Source of the DNA: Vreelandella aquamarina
GTDB taxonomy: Bacteria; Pseudomonadota; Gammaproteobacteria; Pseudomonadales; Halomonadaceae
Direction of reading: 5' to 3'
DNA: 64,000 nt
Assembly: GCF_020075495.1 (NCBI RefSeq)
Contig: NZ_JABYQT010000006.1
Coordinates: forward strand, 124,001 to 188,000
The translations under genes and the position numbers were made by a program. Shown piece after piece: positions 45,635 through 53,569 of this stretch. The notes under the pieces were generated by a model that saw only the letters and a list, made by a program, of their open reading frames with translations, was not told the origin of the DNA and searched no databases. How positions within the stretch are numbered: position 1 is the stretch's first letter; each line of letters begins with the position of its first letter.

Positions 45635-46725
45635 TCCAGCACGTCCCCCAGGAAGTGCCCAGCCCGGCTAGCCTTGGCACTCAGATAGCGGTGGTTCTGC
45701 TCGGTAACGCTGCCGTAGAGAGCCTGGCGCGATACCACATCGATACCGCCTTCGCGCAGGGCCGAAATCTTCAGCGGGTTGTTGGTCAACAGCTGCACCT
45801 GCGAGATATCCAGGGCGTTGAGCATATCCACCGCTACCGCGTACTGGCGCTCATCGTCGCCAAAGCCCAGCACCTGGTCGGCGTCCACGGTATCCAGGCC
45901 GCCGTCCTGCAGCGTGTAGGCGCGCAGCTTGTTGGCAAGGCCAATGCCGCGACCTTCCTGTGCCAGGTACAGCAGTACCCCGCCCCCCATGGCCTGAATA
46001 TCCGCCACGGCATTGCGAAGCTGCTCGCCGCAGTCGCAGCGCAGGCTGCCGAACAAATCGCCGGTCAGACAGGCCGAGTGCATGCGAAGCGGCACCGCGC
46101 CCTGCATGTTCTCGGGCTGGCCAATCACTACCGCCACATGCTCGCGCAGGCCATCGGGCTCGCGAAACAGTACGAAGCGGCTTTCAGCCGCGTCTTCCAG
46201 GGGAATCCGCGCTTCGCTGACACGCTTGAGCATTCCCGGCGCGCCCGCCAGGCATTTCTCTGCCTCCTGAGCATCGATTTCAAGCAGCTTGCCCGAGGCG
46301 ATCTCGTCGGCCACGGCTTGTGCAGCCCGTTCGCTGATGTCAGCGCACAGCGCTGCCGGAATCAACAGCGCTCGGCGCATCAAGGTAACTGCTCCACGCT
46401 CGCCGGGGCCTGCCGGCTTCAGGCCGCTCAGCAGTGAATGCGAGGGCCGGTGATTCCCCTGCATGACTGCCAGCGTCTGCAGGTCGCTTTCGCTGATGTT
46501 TTCCACCAGCGGCAGGCAAGCGGCGTCCGCGGTCAGCGACATGCCCATGGCTTCCAGCCGGTGGCGTGTGAGTATCAGTGATGGGCGCGTGCCTGCCAGT
46601 CTGGCCAGCGTATCGACCGAGTCACTGCCTTCCAGCGCCTGCACCAGAAGCCGCTGCTCGCCCGTATTGAGCACGATCGGCAACCCGCGGCGAATATCGA
46701 AAATAGCGCGTTCAATGTGATACAT
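45619..46725 (-). CDS. GTP cyclohydrolase II paralogue with degenerate N-terminal domain
   Basis: 368 aa. The C-terminal half is a complete GTP cyclohydrolase II: zinc Cys219, Cys230 and Cys232 (HSACLTGDLFGSLRCDCGEQ), LAQEGRGIGLANKLRAYTLQ and LLTNNPLKI. The first about 170 residues sit where RibBA proteins carry DHBP synthase and begin similarly (IERAIFDIRRGLPIVL), but the acidic DEDRENEGD-type active-site motif is absent, so that half is probably inactive. AGGAGG before the ATG. Divergent from the RibD-type reductase gene (97 bp). Likely a pathway-specific paralogue rather than the housekeeping ribA. Confidence 0.88.
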   Translation of the reverse strand: MYHIERAIFDIRRGLPIVLNTGEQRLLVQALEGSDSVDTLARLAGTRPSLILTRHRLEAMGMSLTADAACLPLVENISESDLQTLAVMQGNHRPSHSLLSGLKPAGPGERGAVTLMRRALLIPAALCADISERAAQAVADEIASGKLLEIDAQEAEKCLAGAPGMLKRVSEARIPLEDAAESRFVLFREPDGLREHVAVVIGQPENMQGAVPLRMHSACLTGDLFGSLRCDCGEQLRNAVADIQAMGGGVLLYLAQEGRGIGLANKLRAYTLQDGGLDTVDADQVLGFGDDERQYAVAVDMLNALDISQVQLLTNNPLKISALREGGIDVVSRQALYGSVTEQNHRYLSAKASRAGHFLGDVLEKTGR

Positions 46726-48562
46726 ATAGGCCTCCTAATTGCCCGGTACAGCAGATAGAGTACGCTTGCGCTGAGCCAGGCTGCCCCGCAAGATAAGACG
46801 TCTTTTTCAACGTGGAGGCGTTATGCCTGACACCCCTGGTGAAAATGGTTCTACACGGCTGACGCTGGATAGCGCTTGGGAGCAGCTGCTGAGCCTGCGT
46901 CAGGGCAGCACCAGTGCGGCCTTCGAACACGACGCAACCGCTGAGGCGGTCGAGCTGATGGAGTGCCTGATGCCGCTGGCAAGCCGCCCGGCGTGGGTAA
47001 TCGCCCAGCTTGGCCAGAGCCTCGATGGGCGCATTGCCACGCAAAGCGGTCATTCGCACTACATCAACGGTCCTGAAAGCCTGGTACACCTGCATCGCCT
47101 TCGCGCTCTGGCGGATGCCGTGGTGGTGGGCGCCGGCACTGCCAGCGCCGACGATCCCCAGCTCACGGTACGCCATGTCAGCGGCCCCCACCCGACACGG
47201 GTAGTGCTGGACCCACGCGGCCGTGTGCCCGCCGACCTCAAGCTGTTTCATGAAGACTCGGCCGCTACCCTGCACATCGTGGGGCCGGAGGTGTCGCCCG
47301 CGCCGGCGAGCGGGAGAGCCAGCCGCTGTGTACTGCCGCTCGACACCAATGGGCAGTTCGCGCCTGGCGATGTCATTGCCTTGCTCAACCAACGCGGCCT
47401 TGCGCGTATTCTGGTCGAGGGGGGTGGCGTTACGGTGTCCCAGTTCATCGAAGCGGGCGCCATTGATCGCCTGCACCTGCTGGTCGCGCCCCTGCTGATT
47501 GGTTCTGGCCGACCAGGGCTTGAAATGACGCCCATCGAGACGCTCGAGAGTGCGCTGCGCCCGTCCATGCGCCGATTCCGGTGCGGTGACGACACGCTGT
47601 TTGACGTGCTGCTGCGCGCCGCCGCCTTCGCCTGAAGGCTGGGCGCGGTGGCGCCGGTCAAGCGCTACCCAAATGCCCGGCAGGCTTGAAAGCAGTACCA
47701 GCACGCCATAGGCGAGCGAAATCGCCACCCCTTGGGCGGAAGGCAGCCCCACCAGCACCCAGGTGCCTGCCGCCGCCCCTTCACGCAGCCCCCAGCCCGC
47801 GACCGAGAGGGGCACCAGCATGGCCAATAGCAGTACTGGCGCCAGCGCCAGAAGATCGATGGCGGCGATTTCCACGCCAATCGCTCGCGCGGCGCATATC
47901 ATTACCAGGCCATAGCTCACCACGATTGCCAGCGAAGACCCCAGCTGCAGATGCCATACGCCGGGGCTGAACAGTCCACGCTTGATATCGATGGCCATGG
48001 AGTGATACCACTTGGGCAGCTTGCGTGAAGGCAGGCGCGCAAGCCCCTGCCAGAGCACCACGCCCAGAAGTGTCAGCCCCCCCACTATCGAAAGGCTTAC
48101 CTGCCAGCCCAGCACCGCATGCCAGAGCGGCGAGAGCAGCAGTGCAGCCAGGCTCAGCAATACCACTGCCACCTGTCCTGAGGTACGCTCGATGATTACC
48201 GCTCGCCAGGCGCTGCCACGCGAGCCCGCCTGGCGGGCATGGCGATGGGCACGCCCGGCATCGCCGAGAATGCCGCCGGGCAGCAGCTGGTTGACCAGCA
48301 GCGCCAGGTAGTACTCCCGCCAGGCGTAGGTGAAGCGCAGCGGCGCGCCCACCTGCCGGGCGGTAAACTGCCAGCGCCAAGCGCTCAGCATGACCTGAAA
48401 CACGCTGATCAACAGCGCCAGTGCCATCCAGCCCGCCGATAGCCGCTCTACCTGTGCGATGACTTCCCGCGGCTCGACAAACAGCGCCACCGTCGCCAGC
48501 AAACCGGCGCTGATCAATAGCCGCTGTACCCAAGGCGAGCGTAGTACCGACTTGATGGTCAT
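46712..48562 (-). CDS. YbhN/AglD-like flippase-domain (LPG synthase TM) membrane protein with run-on 3' end
   Basis: Start ATG at 48562 (MTIKSVLRSP) with GAGG upstream, four bp after the glycosyltransferase stop. The first about 310 residues form the typical lysylphosphatidylglycerol-synthase transmembrane domain: seven to eight helices with LLVNQLLPGGILGDAGR, ERTSGQVAVVLLS and PLSVAGWGLREGA. Homologues are usually 310-340 aa. Here the expected end (GIWVALDRRHR, about 47640) has no in-frame stop. The frame stays open to 46712, giving 616 aa whose last 300 residues are antisense to the reductase gene and look non-natural. A TAG is present in another frame at the expected end, so a frameshift is possible. 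Likely role: moving a lipid-linked or amphipathic intermediate across the membrane. Confidence 0.7.
   Translation of the reverse strand: MTIKSVLRSPWVQRLLISAGLLATVALFVEPREVIAQVERLSAGWMALALLISVFQVMLSAWRWQFTARQVGAPLRFTYAWREYYLALLVNQLLPGGILGDAGRAHRHARQAGSRGSAWRAVIIERTSGQVAVVLLSLAALLLSPLWHAVLGWQVSLSIVGGLTLLGVVLWQGLARLPSRKLPKWYHSMAIDIKRGLFSPGVWHLQLGSSLAIVVSYGLVMICAARAIGVEIAAIDLLALAPVLLLAMLVPLSVAGWGLREGAAAGTWVLVGLPSAQGVAISLAYGVLVLLSSLPGIWVALDRRHRAQPSGEGGGAQQHVKQRVVTAPESAHGRAQRTLERLDGRHFKPWSARTNQQGRDQQVQAINGARFDELGHRNATPLDQNTRKAALVEQGNDIARRELPIGVERQYTAAGSPARRRGRHLRPHDVQGSGRVFMKQLEVGGHTAAWVQHYPCRVGAADMAYRELGIVGAGSAGAHHHGIRQSAKAMQVYQAFRTVDVVRMTALRGNAPIEALAKLGDYPRRAACQRHQALHQLDRLSGCVVFEGRTGAALTQAQQLLPSAIQRQPCRTIFTRGVRHNASTLKKTSYLAGQPGSAQAYSICCTGQLGGLYVSH
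46823..47635 (+). CDS. Stand-alone RibD-type reductase (C-terminal DHFR-like domain)
   Basis: 270 aa, with no deaminase domain. About 55 N-terminal residues of unknown character precede the RibD reductase fold: IAQLGQSLDGRIAT, HYINGPESLVHLHRLRALAD, VVVGAGTASADDP and ILVEGGGVTVSQF. In riboflavin synthesis the domain reduces the ribosyl side chain of the pyrimidine to ribityl using NADPH; stand-alone relatives reduce other pterin- or pyrimidine-like compounds. GAGG before the ATG. It is opposite to the run-on part of the flippase frame. Confidence 0.87.
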   Translation: MPDTPGENGSTRLTLDSAWEQLLSLRQGSTSAAFEHDATAEAVELMECLMPLASRPAWVIAQLGQSLDGRIATQSGHSHYINGPESLVHLHRLRALADAVVVGAGTASADDPQLTVRHVSGPHPTRVVLDPRGRVPADLKLFHEDSAATLHIVGPEVSPAPASGRASRCVLPLDTNGQFAPGDVIALLNQRGLARILVEGGGVTVSQFIEAGAIDRLHLLVAPLLIGSGRPGLEMTPIETLESALRPSMRRFRCGDDTLFDVLLRAAAFA

Positions 48563-48566
48563 AGGG

Positions 48567-50531
48567 CTAAACCTCACCCGCTTGTGTATCGTCAGGCGAT
48601 GAACCTGCACCGGGCAGCGCCAACAGATCGGCATGGCCCACCCAGATACCCACTTCGCCTTCAGCAATCGCACGCGCTCGCCGTTCACGCCACTGGGCAA
48701 TCCGTGAGGCGGCCTCCGGGGCCTGCTCGGTTGCCGCTTCCGCCCAGCCTTCGATCAATGCCTGCATCAAGGCTCGGTGGTCCTGGTTACCGGCACCCAG
48801 CTGCCAGGGCGTGCTGGCCTGTTCGACGCGGTAGCCCGCCTCTTCCAGCGCCGCTACCAAGGCGTTATGGGCCTCGCCACCCAAGGCATCGCCCAGCCCC
48901 TTGTCACGCCGCTGGTGCGCCATGAACAGCGCCAGCAGCCAGTGATCCTCGTCATCGATCAGTGGCTCTCCCTCGGTATCGGTAAAGCCCCACTCACCGG
49001 TGACGCTCAGCGCCATCAGCAGCGCCTGCTGGTGATGCACGCAATGATCCACCAGCATGTCGATCCAGCGTTGAGAGACCAGATCGAGCAGCGCCGAGGC
49101 ACTGACCAGGTCCGCGGTTTGCAGGGGCGCATGGTTCAAGGAATCAAGCGAGGCCTGCAGGGTTTGCACCGTTATCATCTTGTGGCCCGACGCCTCGATG
49201 CTTGCGCTCGCCTCGGCCAAAAGCTCGGCATCGTGATCGATCAGCGTCCAGTGCTGGGGCATGGGTAGCAACGGCGCCAGAAAGCGCAGGTTGCTGCCTC
49301 TGCCCGCCCCCAGGTCAACCAGCCTTGGCGCCGGGGTGCGCGCGCTCAGCCACTTGGCGGCGCTGCGCGGCAACTCCTTGCTTCGAAAATTGAAATCCAC
49401 TGCTTCGCGCAGACTCAGCCAGTCCGCCGCAAACTGGCTGCCTGCGCTAAAGCTGGCTTGCGCCTCAGCCACCGGATGCGTCAGTGCAGCGGCAAAGGCT
49501 GCCCCGGCCGCTTGCCAGTCATTCAATGCCTCGCGGGTGGCCAGAGCACCGGTACGCAGCTCGGCGCGCAGTTCGGCATCGGTACAAAAGCGGCTGATTG
49601 CCCGTTCCAGGGCCACGACATCGCCGGGGGGAACTTTCAGGCCCGCACCTTCCGGCAGGGTTTCATCCAGCGCCCCTCCGGTCGTGGTAATCACCGGCAG
49701 GCCATGGGCCAGCGCCTCGGTGACCACCATGCCATAACCTTCGTACCAGGAAGGCAGCACCAGCGCATGGGCGTTCTGGTACGCCTGTATCAACGTGGCC
49801 TCGTCGCACTCGCCGTGCAGCAACACCTTCGCGTCGAGCCCGTTGGCGTCGATAAGCTGGCGAACCCGCTCTGCATACGCTGCATCCCGAGGGCTTCCGT
49901 AGCAGTCACACTGCCAGGCGCCGTGGGGAACGCCCGCGAGCGCACGCACCAGCAAATCCTGCCCCTTGCGCGGCACCAAGGTGGCCACGCACAGCAGGCG
50001 AATGGGCTCATTGAGCCCTGGCGCATCGCTTGCCGGTGCCGCCTCCACGCCCGGCTCCACCACGCTCACGAACGCCTTGAAGGGCATGGCGTATTCATCG
50101 GCCAGCACCTGCAGTCGGCGCTCGGTGAACCGGCTGGTCACGATGATGCGCGAAACGGCCGCCAGCGCCGCAAGCTCGCTTTCATGGAACTGGCGCTGCT
50201 CGGCTTCGCTCAGGCCCTGCTCGTCTCCCAAGGGGTGGTGAACCAGTGCAGTCATTTCCAGACGCTCGGCGTGCTCGGCAATGACGTCCGGCAAGGCGCC
50301 CATGGCCAGACCATCGATAATGACCCGAGCGGCCTCGGGCAGCGCCGCGAGTGCGCCCGCCAACTGCTCGGCCGCTTCGGCGTCTGCCGCAGGAAAGCAG
50401 CCTGCCAGGTTGATTACCTCGACAAGATGCCCCTGGCGGCGCAGCGCCTCTACCATGCGCGTATCGTAGATATACCCGCCGGTACGCTGCTCAAGCTCCC
50501 CGGCAACAATGAGGGTCAACGGCTCGCTCAT
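48567..50531 (-). CDS. GT4 glycosyltransferase fused to SAM-dependent methyltransferase
   Basis: 654 aa in two domains. Residues about 1-365 form a GT-B (GT4) glycosyltransferase: RLLCVATLVPRKGQDLL, HGECDEATLIQAY and the retaining EX7E motif in WYEGYGMVVTEALAHGLP. After a linker, residues about 390-620 form a class I methyltransferase with LVDLGAGRGSNLRFLAPLL, LIDHD and VSASALLDLVSQRW. The ATG overlaps the PTPS-like stop by 4 bp (ATGA). The coupling suggests a sugar is added and the product methylated in sequence. No signal peptide, so it is cytoplasmic. Confidence 0.88.
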   Translation of the reverse strand: MSEPLTLIVAGELEQRTGGYIYDTRMVEALRRQGHLVEVINLAGCFPAADAEAAEQLAGALAALPEAARVIIDGLAMGALPDVIAEHAERLEMTALVHHPLGDEQGLSEAEQRQFHESELAALAAVSRIIVTSRFTERRLQVLADEYAMPFKAFVSVVEPGVEAAPASDAPGLNEPIRLLCVATLVPRKGQDLLVRALAGVPHGAWQCDCYGSPRDAAYAERVRQLIDANGLDAKVLLHGECDEATLIQAYQNAHALVLPSWYEGYGMVVTEALAHGLPVITTTGGALDETLPEGAGLKVPPGDVVALERAISRFCTDAELRAELRTGALATREALNDWQAAGAAFAAALTHPVAEAQASFSAGSQFAADWLSLREAVDFNFRSKELPRSAAKWLSARTPAPRLVDLGAGRGSNLRFLAPLLPMPQHWTLIDHDAELLAEASASIEASGHKMITVQTLQASLDSLNHAPLQTADLVSASALLDLVSQRWIDMLVDHCVHHQQALLMALSVTGEWGFTDTEGEPLIDDEDHWLLALFMAHQRRDKGLGDALGGEAHNALVAALEEAGYRVEQASTPWQLGAGNQDHRALMQALIEGWAEAATEQAPEAASRIAQWRERRARAIAEGEVGIWVGHADLLALPGAGSSPDDTQAGEV

Positions 50532-50926
50532 AGATCGCCTTCATAGCTTGCCCAGGCAATATGCGATTCGTGGAGCTTGACCTCCATCCGAGTAATCCCC
50601 TGGGCGGTCTTGCCCATGGTGCCCTCGCCGATGGCGTCGGCCAGTCGACCAAAAATGACCCCCGCCATGAATTCTGTAGAAGTGTTCTTGCCTGCAAATT
50701 CGTCTTCGTCATCCAGGTTGCGGTAGTTCAGGTGCGAGAGCACGTCCTTGAGCGTTTCGCTTGCCAGGCCGATGTCGATCACCAGCCCATCCTCATCGAG
50801 CTCGGGGCGCTGGAAGGTCACGTCCACCACGTAGGTAGCGCCGTGGGTGCGCTGGGCGGGGCCGAAGATCTCCCCTTTGAAGCTGTGGGCAATCATGAAG
50901 TGGTCACGAACACATAAACGGTACAT
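50528..50926 (-). CDS. Divergent 6-pyruvoyltetrahydropterin synthase/QueD homologue
   Basis: 132 aa, COG0720 fold: VRDHFMIAHSFKGE at the N-terminus, THGATYVVDVTF, then LVIDIGLASETLKDVLSHLNYRNLD and the pterin-anchoring Glu120 in EVKLHESHIAW. Compared with E. coli QueD, the catalytic Cys four residues before the HGH motif is Ala24, and the second His of that motif is Ala30. The Asp of the catalytic Asp-His pair is Ser64, with His65 kept. It probably retains a pterin-binding pocket but not standard QueD or PTPS chemistry. GGAG before the ATG; 18 bp after the MDR gene. Confidence 0.85.
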   Translation of the reverse strand: MYRLCVRDHFMIAHSFKGEIFGPAQRTHGATYVVDVTFQRPELDEDGLVIDIGLASETLKDVLSHLNYRNLDDEDEFAGKNTSTEFMAGVIFGRLADAIGEGTMGKTAQGITRMEVKLHESHIAWASYEGDL

Positions 50927-50944
50927 AGACGCTCCTGGCGTTGA

Positions 50945-51934
50945 TTAATGAGAAGTGGGGTAATTGAGGCGGTGACACAGCACCGGGCTGCCTGCGGCAA
51001 AAAGCGCTGGGGCTAGCTCGGGTAGCGCGTCAAAATCGCTTTCGCTATTGACAAGGGCATCCAGGCGGCTGTCGGCCAGCAGGCGTAACGCCAGCGTCAA
51101 GCGGCGCTGGTAATCCCAGCGCGGGCGTAGCCTGGCGGGCAGCTGACCTACCTGGCTCGCCCGCAGGCTAAGGCGCTGGGAGTGAAATGCGCCGCCCAGT
51201 GGCAGGCTGACCTCGCCCTCACCAAACCAGCTCATCTCGATGACGCGGCCTTCGCTGCCTACCTGACTCAGAGCCTGGCGCAAACCTTCAGGGTGCCCGC
51301 TGGCATGGATCACACAGTCTTGATCGACAGGCGCCTTTTCCGGTCTACAAAAGGCAATTCCCAGATGCTCGGCGATTGCCTGACGCTCGGGGTCGATATC
51401 CACCAGTGTGGCCTGGACACCGGCTACCTGGGAACAGAGATAAGCCACCAGACAGCCCACGACCCCGGCGCCGATGATCGTGATGCGCTCGCCTACCATT
51501 GGCTCGGCATCCCACACGCCGTTGATCGCGGTTTCCATATTGGCCGCCAGCACGGCGCGCGCGGCGGGTACATTTTCTGGCACGGGCAGCACCATGGCGG
51601 CTGGCACCACGTAGCGGTCCTGATGGGGAAACAGGCAGAAAACGGTTTTATCCCGCAGATGCTCCGGCCCCTGCTCTACCCGGCCAACATTGCAGTAGCC
51701 GTACTTTACCGGCGCAGGAAACTGCCCCGCCTGAAACGGTGCTTGCATGCGCTCGAATTCACTTTCCGGCACACGCGCATTGAATACCAGGGATTCCGTG
51801 CCCCGGCTGATGCCGCTATACAACGCACGAACCAGAACCTCTTCATTGCCAACGGCGGTTAGCGTTTCACTTCTAAGCTCACCAACGCCTGGGTGAACGA
51901 CCCAAAAGGCGGTGGCGGTATCGGTCGCCGACAT
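50945..51934 (-). CDS. MDR-family oxidoreductase without catalytic zinc
   Basis: 329 aa medium-chain dehydrogenase/reductase. GroES-like N-terminal domain and Rossmann domain with IIGAGVVGCLVAYL and LVDIDPERQAI. The catalytic zinc Cys is replaced: the segment reads LYSGISRGTESLVF instead of GICGSD. This feature is typical of reductases acting on ring compounds, such as the BchC-like branch. First gene of the four-gene minus-strand operon (MDR, PTPS-like, GT-MT, flippase). GGGAA before the ATG. Confidence 0.86.
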   Translation of the reverse strand: MSATDTATAFWVVHPGVGELRSETLTAVGNEEVLVRALYSGISRGTESLVFNARVPESEFERMQAPFQAGQFPAPVKYGYCNVGRVEQGPEHLRDKTVFCLFPHQDRYVVPAAMVLPVPENVPAARAVLAANMETAINGVWDAEPMVGERITIIGAGVVGCLVAYLCSQVAGVQATLVDIDPERQAIAEHLGIAFCRPEKAPVDQDCVIHASGHPEGLRQALSQVGSEGRVIEMSWFGEGEVSLPLGGAFHSQRLSLRASQVGQLPARLRPRWDYQRRLTLALRLLADSRLDALVNSESDFDALPELAPALFAAGSPVLCHRLNYPTSH

Positions 51935-52240
51935 GGCATTTCCCTATTTATTGGTGTTTTCATCCAATGAACCTGGTAGCACTGATGCGCCATACCACAC
52001 GCTCATCCAGAATTTTTTTATGATGTTTCTTATAGCGTAGCGTAGAAATACCATTGGTCGATGAATGCAGGCGGCCAATTTCATTCGAAAAGGTCTGAAG
52101 CTTCTGGGTGACTTTTCAATGGCATCAAGGGGCTAGGGAATAAAATGGACGAACCGGGCATAATGTACAAAAATGGTACATATAAAAAAGTTTGCACTAA
52201 TTAATTTACCGCGGGCAGCGCGGCCGCTTTGCGAGACACC
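51935..52240. promoter_or_regulatory. Divergent promoter region with inverted repeat ATGTAC-N7-GTACAT
   Basis: 306 bp gene-free, clearly AT-rich. The most notable element is the inverted repeat ATGTAC-N7-GTACAT at 52163-52181, followed by TATAAAAAAG. Another A/T stretch (AATTTTTTTATGATG) lies near 52010. The repeat sits between the MDR operon (minus) and the phosphatidyltransferase gene (plus), and one regulator could control both. Confidence 0.5.
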
Positions 52241-52969
52241 ATGCGTCGATTGTTTACCGCACGCCCCGTTCATGCGCTTCCTAATCGCATTTACACTGTC
52301 GTTGAGCTTCTTGTGGGCAGCGTGTTGCTGCTGACGCTGGGTAGTGTGTTTCCCCAGTTGATACCTCAAAGCGCCCACTGGGGGTTGGCTTATACGGCTT
52401 ACGCACTGATTGGCCTGTTCGTTCTCATATGCTGGTCGCAGGGGTCCCTCGGCTGGGCAAACCGGATTACCCTGCTTCGTGCGGTGCTGGTTGCCCTGGT
52501 AGCGGGAGCACTGGCCTACGATAGCTTTGCCCAGGTCATCTGGCTTTGGCTGGGAGTGGCCACCGTGGCGCTACTGCTGGATGGCGTGGACGGCTGGGTG
52601 GCCAGGCGTACCAGAAGCTTCAGCTCCTTCGGTGCCCGTTTCGACATGGAGCTCGATGCACTTCTGATTCTGCTTCTATGTATCGGCCTGATTCGCCTGG
52701 AGTCGCTGGGCCTGTGGGTGCTGCTGATCGGCGTGATGCGCTATCTGTTCGTGGCGGCGGGCTGGTATTTCAGCTGGCTCTCACAGCCGCTTCATGCAAG
52801 TTTTCGGCGTAAGCTCGTCTGCGTATGGCAGGTGTCTGCGCTGCTGCTGGCCCTGACACCATTGACCCACCCCTTTCTGGCAAGCCTGCTGGCGCTCAGT
52901 GCGCTGGCGTCACTCGCCTACTCGTTTGGAATGGATAGCTGGTGGCTGTACAAGCAGTCTCGGCGCTAG
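52241..52969 (+). CDS. CDP-alcohol phosphatidyltransferase family membrane protein
   Basis: 242 aa with about six helices. The complete family motif is present: DGVDGWVARR, then FGARFDMELDA (D-x2-D-G-x2-A-R...G-x3-D-x3-D), so the active site is intact. Transfers a phosphoalcohol from a CDP-alcohol or CDP-diacylglycerol to an acceptor. The usual pgsA/pss substrates are not implied; the setting next to the pterin-like cluster suggests a specialised lipid. The start is uncertain: ATG 52241 is chosen, with a TTG 12 bp earlier in the same frame, and no clear ribosome site is seen for either. Confidence 0.82.
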   Translation: MRRLFTARPVHALPNRIYTVVELLVGSVLLLTLGSVFPQLIPQSAHWGLAYTAYALIGLFVLICWSQGSLGWANRITLLRAVLVALVAGALAYDSFAQVIWLWLGVATVALLLDGVDGWVARRTRSFSSFGARFDMELDALLILLLCIGLIRLESLGLWVLLIGVMRYLFVAAGWYFSWLSQPLHASFRRKLVCVWQVSALLLALTPLTHPFLASLLALSALASLAYSFGMDSWWLYKQSRR

Positions 52970-53066
52970 GCGGCGCTCTGCGCATGGAGAAAACGGGATT
53001 CGCCATGGGCGCCTCGAGGCCCGGTGGCTGGTAAACTGCGCGAAACGATTGCTCCAGGACTGCACA

Positions 53067-53429
53067 ATGACACGTACTCTTCACACAACTCCCACGTTTC
53101 AGCTGCGCCTGGCGCTGAATCGCGACGTGGTAATCGGCCCTGGCAAGGCCGATCTGCTGGAAAGGATCGACCAGACTGGCTCCATTTCAGCAGCAGGCCG
53201 CTCGCTGACGATGAGCTATAAAAAGGCCTGGCACCTGATCGAAACCATGAACCATCACTTCCCATCGCCGCTGGTGGCCACAAGCTCGGGCGGCAACGAG
53301 CGTGGTGGCGCTCATTTGACCGAGCTGGGGCAACAGGTGCTTGCCCATTATCGCGCCCTGGAAAAGCAGCTTAGTCCTGAACACTCCATGGATGCCCAGG
53401 CGCTACTTGCCCTGATGGATACCCGCTAG
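53067..53429 (+). CDS. modE: ModE-like molybdate regulator, DNA-binding domain only
   Basis: 120 aa. Winged-helix domain of the ModE/LysR type: LLERIDQTGSISAAGRSLTMSYKKAWHLIE is split here as ERIDQTGSISAAGR and MSYKKAWHLIETMN. E. coli ModE is about 262 aa with two C-terminal Mop (molybdate-binding) domains; those are absent. It can bind DNA but would need another way to sense molybdate. AGGA before the ATG. Codirectional with modABC, 140 bp upstream. Confidence 0.88.
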   Translation: MTRTLHTTPTFQLRLALNRDVVIGPGKADLLERIDQTGSISAAGRSLTMSYKKAWHLIETMNHHFPSPLVATSSGGNERGGAHLTELGQQVLAHYRALEKQLSPEHSMDAQALLALMDTR

Positions 53430-53535
53430 GCTTGCTCCTTTAGTCCGCTCTTTTTTTGCACACCAACCTTTCGGACCTTTTGTCACATGAGGGCTGTGTC
53501 ATTTACGTTGAGCAGCCCCGTGCTTTTGTGTAGTC

Positions 53536-53563
53536 TCCGTTATATCCAAATGGAAATAGCGGA
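53536..53563. promoter_or_regulatory. ModE operator overlapping the modA ribosome site
   Basis: TCCGTTATATCC-AAAT-GGAAATAGCGGA is an imperfect inverted repeat (10 of 12 positions) that resembles the ModE consensus (CGTTATAT...ATATAACG). It ends six bp before the modA ATG, so its GGA also serves as the ribosome site. Confidence 0.75.
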
Positions 53564-53569
53564 ATAACG

